Of a stretch of 60,869 bases of DNA, positions 58,747 to 60,869 are shown one piece after another. The position numbers and the translations under genes are program-made. Numbering within the stretch: position 1 is the stretch's first letter; every line of letters begins with the position of its first letter. The stretch spans positions 1 to 60,869 of the forward strand of contig MHWB01000002.1 of assembly GCA_001823925.1 (NCBI GenBank). Direction: 5' to 3'. Under the pieces are notes generated by a model. That model saw only the letters and a list, made by a program, of their open reading frames with translations. It ran no database searches and was not told the DNA's origin. Source of the stretch: Candidatus Zambryskibacteria bacterium RIFCSPLOWO2_01_FULL_39_39 (GTDB taxonomy: Bacteria; Patescibacteriota; Minisyncoccia; Phycocordibacterales; WO2-35-19).

Positions 58747-60524
58747 TTCTTTTCTTTAATTTCTTTTTGGAGAAGTTCTAGGAATTTTGAGGCGGACATT
58801 GAACCAAGTTTTTCGCCTCCGTCAACTGACGGATTGCCACGAGCTTCCACGGTCACTTCTTTTGATTCTACTTCTTTATCACCCAAGACAATCCAATAAG
58901 GGATCTTTTCATTCTTTGCCTGACGCACCTTTTTACCCAAGTTTTCATCTGCCAAATCCACTTCGGCCCTCACACCATTTTCTTTTAACAAATCATAAAT
59001 TTCCTGCGCATAAGCATTGTGCGATTCGCGTACTGGTATGACTTTAACCTGCACTGGTGAGAGCCAGAGAGGAAAATTGCCAGCATAGTGTTCAATAAGA
59101 ATTCCCATAAATCTTTCAAAAGAACCCAGTATGGCTACATGTAAGACTACAACACGATGTTTTTTACCGTCTTCACCAGTGTAATTCATATCAAAATTTT
59201 CTGGTTGATTAAAGTCTAATTGGATCGTTGTCAGTTGCCATTCGCGACCGATTGAATCCTTAACTTTTATATCTATTTTAGGTCCATAAAATGCAGCCTC
59301 ACCCTCTTCAACACTGAATGGGACACCCCAGTTTGTGACCTCTTCAAGCAATATCGCTTCAGCTTTTTGCCAAACACTATCATCTCCAAAATATTTTCCT
59401 TTATTTTTTGGATCACGCACGGAAATTTCAACTTTGTAATCATTAAATCCAAACAAACCATAGACTTTTTGCATTAGTCCAAGAATCATCTTTATTTCTG
59501 ATTGGATCTGATCTTGTTTTATAAAATGATGAGTATCGTCCTGACACAAACTCTTGACTCGCAAAAGACCGGACAATTCACCACTTTTTTCATTTCTGTA
59601 GACGACAGTATTTTCGGCTAAACGCAAAGGTAAGTCGCGATAACTATGTGGCTCAGCATTGTAAATTTCAAAATGATGAGGACAATTCATTGCTTTCATT
59701 ACAAATTCTTCGCCATTTTCGTCTTTCATTGTCGGCATCATAGCGCCATATTTACCCAAGTGACCACTTTTTATATAAAGTTCCTTTTTGGCAATATGAG
59801 GAATCGTAACAAATGAATACCCGAGTTTTTCTTTTTCAGAACGAATAAAGTTTTCCAACTCGGTGCGAATTATATTTCCTTTTGGCAAGTACATGGGCAA
59901 CCCCTTACCAACTAAATCTGAAATAGTAAAAAGTCCTAGTTCTTTGCCTAATTTTTTATGATCTCTTTTTTCAGCTTCTTCTCTTTGTATCAAATATTCG
60001 TCTAACTTTTCTTTTGATTCAAAAGCTAAACCATAAATACGAGTCAACATTTTGTTTTTTTCGTCTCCCCTCCAATAAGCGCCCGCAATACGATCAAGTT
60101 TAAATGATTCCGGACTGATTTCTTTGGAAGGATCTGCTACGTGCCCACCTCGACAAAGATCAGTAAAATCACCGCTTTTATAAAAAGTTATTTTGCCTTC
60201 AAATTCATTTATTAGTTCAATCTTATATTCGTTGTTCTTCCAATACTCCCTCGCTTCATCTGCCGACACCTCCCCACCCTCAAAACTTTTCCAAGAAGGC
60301 AAAATCTCTTTCATTTTTTCTTCAATTTTTTCTAAATCTTTGTCTGAAATAGGAGAAGAAAATTCAAAGTCATAATAAAAACCATTATCTATAGCCGGTC
60401 CGATAGTCGCTTTAGCATCTGGATAAAACTCCTTGACCGCCGCCGCAAGCAGATGTGCTAGTGAATGTCTAACTGATTCAATATTACTTGTCTCGAGCTT
60501 GTCGAGAGATTTTTCTTTATTCAT
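58743..60524 (-). CDS. thrS: Threonyl-tRNA synthetase, lacking the TGS domain
   Basis: 593 residues. The protein starts at the editing domain: HSLAHLLAAAV (HxxxH) and TDLCRGGHV (CxxxH pair). Core motifs NCPHHFEIY, VYRNEKSGELSGLLRVKSLCQDDTHHF and FERFMGILIEHYAG are intact, and the C-terminal anticodon-binding domain (VKVIPVRESHNAYAQEIYDLL) is complete. The N-terminal TGS domain of about 60 residues is absent. It shares four bases with the end of gyrB, tail to tail. Confidence 0.96.
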   Translation of the reverse strand: MNKEKSLDKLETSNIESVRHSLAHLLAAAVKEFYPDAKATIGPAIDNGFYYDFEFSSPISDKDLEKIEEKMKEILPSWKSFEGGEVSADEAREYWKNNEYKIELINEFEGKITFYKSGDFTDLCRGGHVADPSKEISPESFKLDRIAGAYWRGDEKNKMLTRIYGLAFESKEKLDEYLIQREEAEKRDHKKLGKELGLFTISDLVGKGLPMYLPKGNIIRTELENFIRSEKEKLGYSFVTIPHIAKKELYIKSGHLGKYGAMMPTMKDENGEEFVMKAMNCPHHFEIYNAEPHSYRDLPLRLAENTVVYRNEKSGELSGLLRVKSLCQDDTHHFIKQDQIQSEIKMILGLMQKVYGLFGFNDYKVEISVRDPKNKGKYFGDDSVWQKAEAILLEEVTNWGVPFSVEEGEAAFYGPKIDIKVKDSIGREWQLTTIQLDFNQPENFDMNYTGEDGKKHRVVVLHVAILGSFERFMGILIEHYAGNFPLWLSPVQVKVIPVRESHNAYAQEIYDLLKENGVRAEVDLADENLGKKVRQAKNEKIPYWIVLGDKEVESKEVTVEARGNPSVDGGEKLGSMSASKFLELLQKEIKEKN

Positions 60525-60533
60525 AAATAAATG

Positions 60534-60869
60534 TTACAACTTTTTGGCTTTTTCGGCAATTAGAGTCTTTTCGCCATTACGGAGTGAGACACGAGCTTTG
60601 ACAGCAATACATTGGTCGGGGAGAAAGATAGAAGAAAATTCTTGTAAAACACGAGGGAAAACTACCAACTCGATCTGATCGGTTAAATCTGCAAATTTTA
60701 TAAAAAACATTTTGTCACCATTCTTGGTTAAAATATCTCTCATATTTTCTATTAAACCGCCAACCACCACCACCTCGTTTTCTTTGGAACTTTCTTTTAT
60801 TTTCTTTATGGTCATTTTTTGATTTTCTAGTTTTTCTTTGAATTGCTCCATGGGGTGTCCGGAAACATA
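60534..60869 (-). CDS. dnaE: DNA polymerase III alpha subunit, C-terminal fragment (5' end outside window)
   Basis: The open frame reaches the right window edge, beginning YVSGHPMEQF, the conserved (Y/F)xSGHP motif of DnaE. An OB-fold follows (VVVVGGLIENMRDILTKNGDKMFFIKFADLTDQIELVVFP). Only the last 112 codons are visible; the internal ATG at 60851 is not the start. It precedes thrS by nine bases on the same strand. Confidence 0.9.
   Translation of the reverse strand, partial: YVSGHPMEQFKEKLENQKMTIKKIKESSKENEVVVVGGLIENMRDILTKNGDKMFFIKFADLTDQIELVVFPRVLQEFSSIFLPDQCIAVKARVSLRNGEKTLIAEKAKKL

Noticed and set aside
1-60869. CRISPR array
   Set aside because: No regularly spaced direct repeats with unique spacers were seen and no Cas protein is encoded.
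1-60869. UGA recoded as glycine or tryptophan
   Set aside because: Genes such as the CD-NTase and the phosphoribosyltransferase end in TGA at the expected length, and core genes show no internal TGA.

Overview
The window looks like a chromosomal piece of a Candidate Phyla Radiation bacterium, most likely Parcubacteria/Paceibacteria. This rests on gene content: FtsA/FtsZ, bS21, bL25, bL31, RF1, uS2 and EF-Ts in short gene runs, a B12-type ribonucleotide reductase, an almost bare non-oxidative pentose-phosphate set, TasA/SipW-type surface proteins, many short palindromic repeats (some inside core genes), and no biosynthetic operons. Codon use fits the standard bacterial code. Most of the window is AT-rich, with scattered single genes of visibly higher GC.

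Layout. Positions 1-900 hold the end of a DsbA-like gene and a small membrane protein. Positions 930-9830 form an accessory defence island. It contains a serine recombinase, then a compact five-gene CBASS operon on the minus strand (HTH regulator, ImmA-like protease, HNH-SAVED effector, CD-NTase, E2-like protein), then a Fic + TOTE-type primase-helicase pair on the plus strand. That pair lies between two copies of a 53-bp direct repeat, the second of which abuts tRNA-Ser(GGA). Positions 9950-14040 hold high-GC orphan genes (a MYG1-like protein and two PEP-CTERM-like secreted proteins), an exported TIM-barrel-like protein and tRNA-Val. Positions 14400-24200 are a surface locus: three TasA-like proteins, a SipW-type signal peptidase carrying its own substrate-like segment, three secreted proteins of which two share TGDA-type repeats, a CAP-domain protein and several structured non-coding stretches.

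Positions 24300-36200 carry a phosphoribosyltransferase, thioredoxin reductase, cell division genes (ftsA, ftsZ), ybeY, rpsU, a degenerate HisRS-like gene, lepB, pth, an S1 protein, an RRM protein and a RAYT transposase flanked by REP palindromes. Positions 36850-45530 hold the RNR and a sugar-phosphate run (gap, rpiB, rpe, split transketolase, PfkB kinase, class II aldolase). Positions 46590-52300 are a translation block (bL25, lytic transglycosylase, bL31, RF1, uS2, EF-Ts, tRNA-Thr). Positions 52330-60869 carry a thioredoxin-like protein, a membrane glycosyltransferase, an unusual single-chain-type PheRS, gyrB, thrS and the 3' end of dnaE.

The most interesting parts are the complete CBASS operon with its candidate CapH/CapP switch, the repeat-bounded Fic/TOTE cassette at tRNA-Ser, the SipW peptidase fused to a substrate-like signal segment, and the REP/RAYT family, one copy of which sits inside a protein-coding gene.
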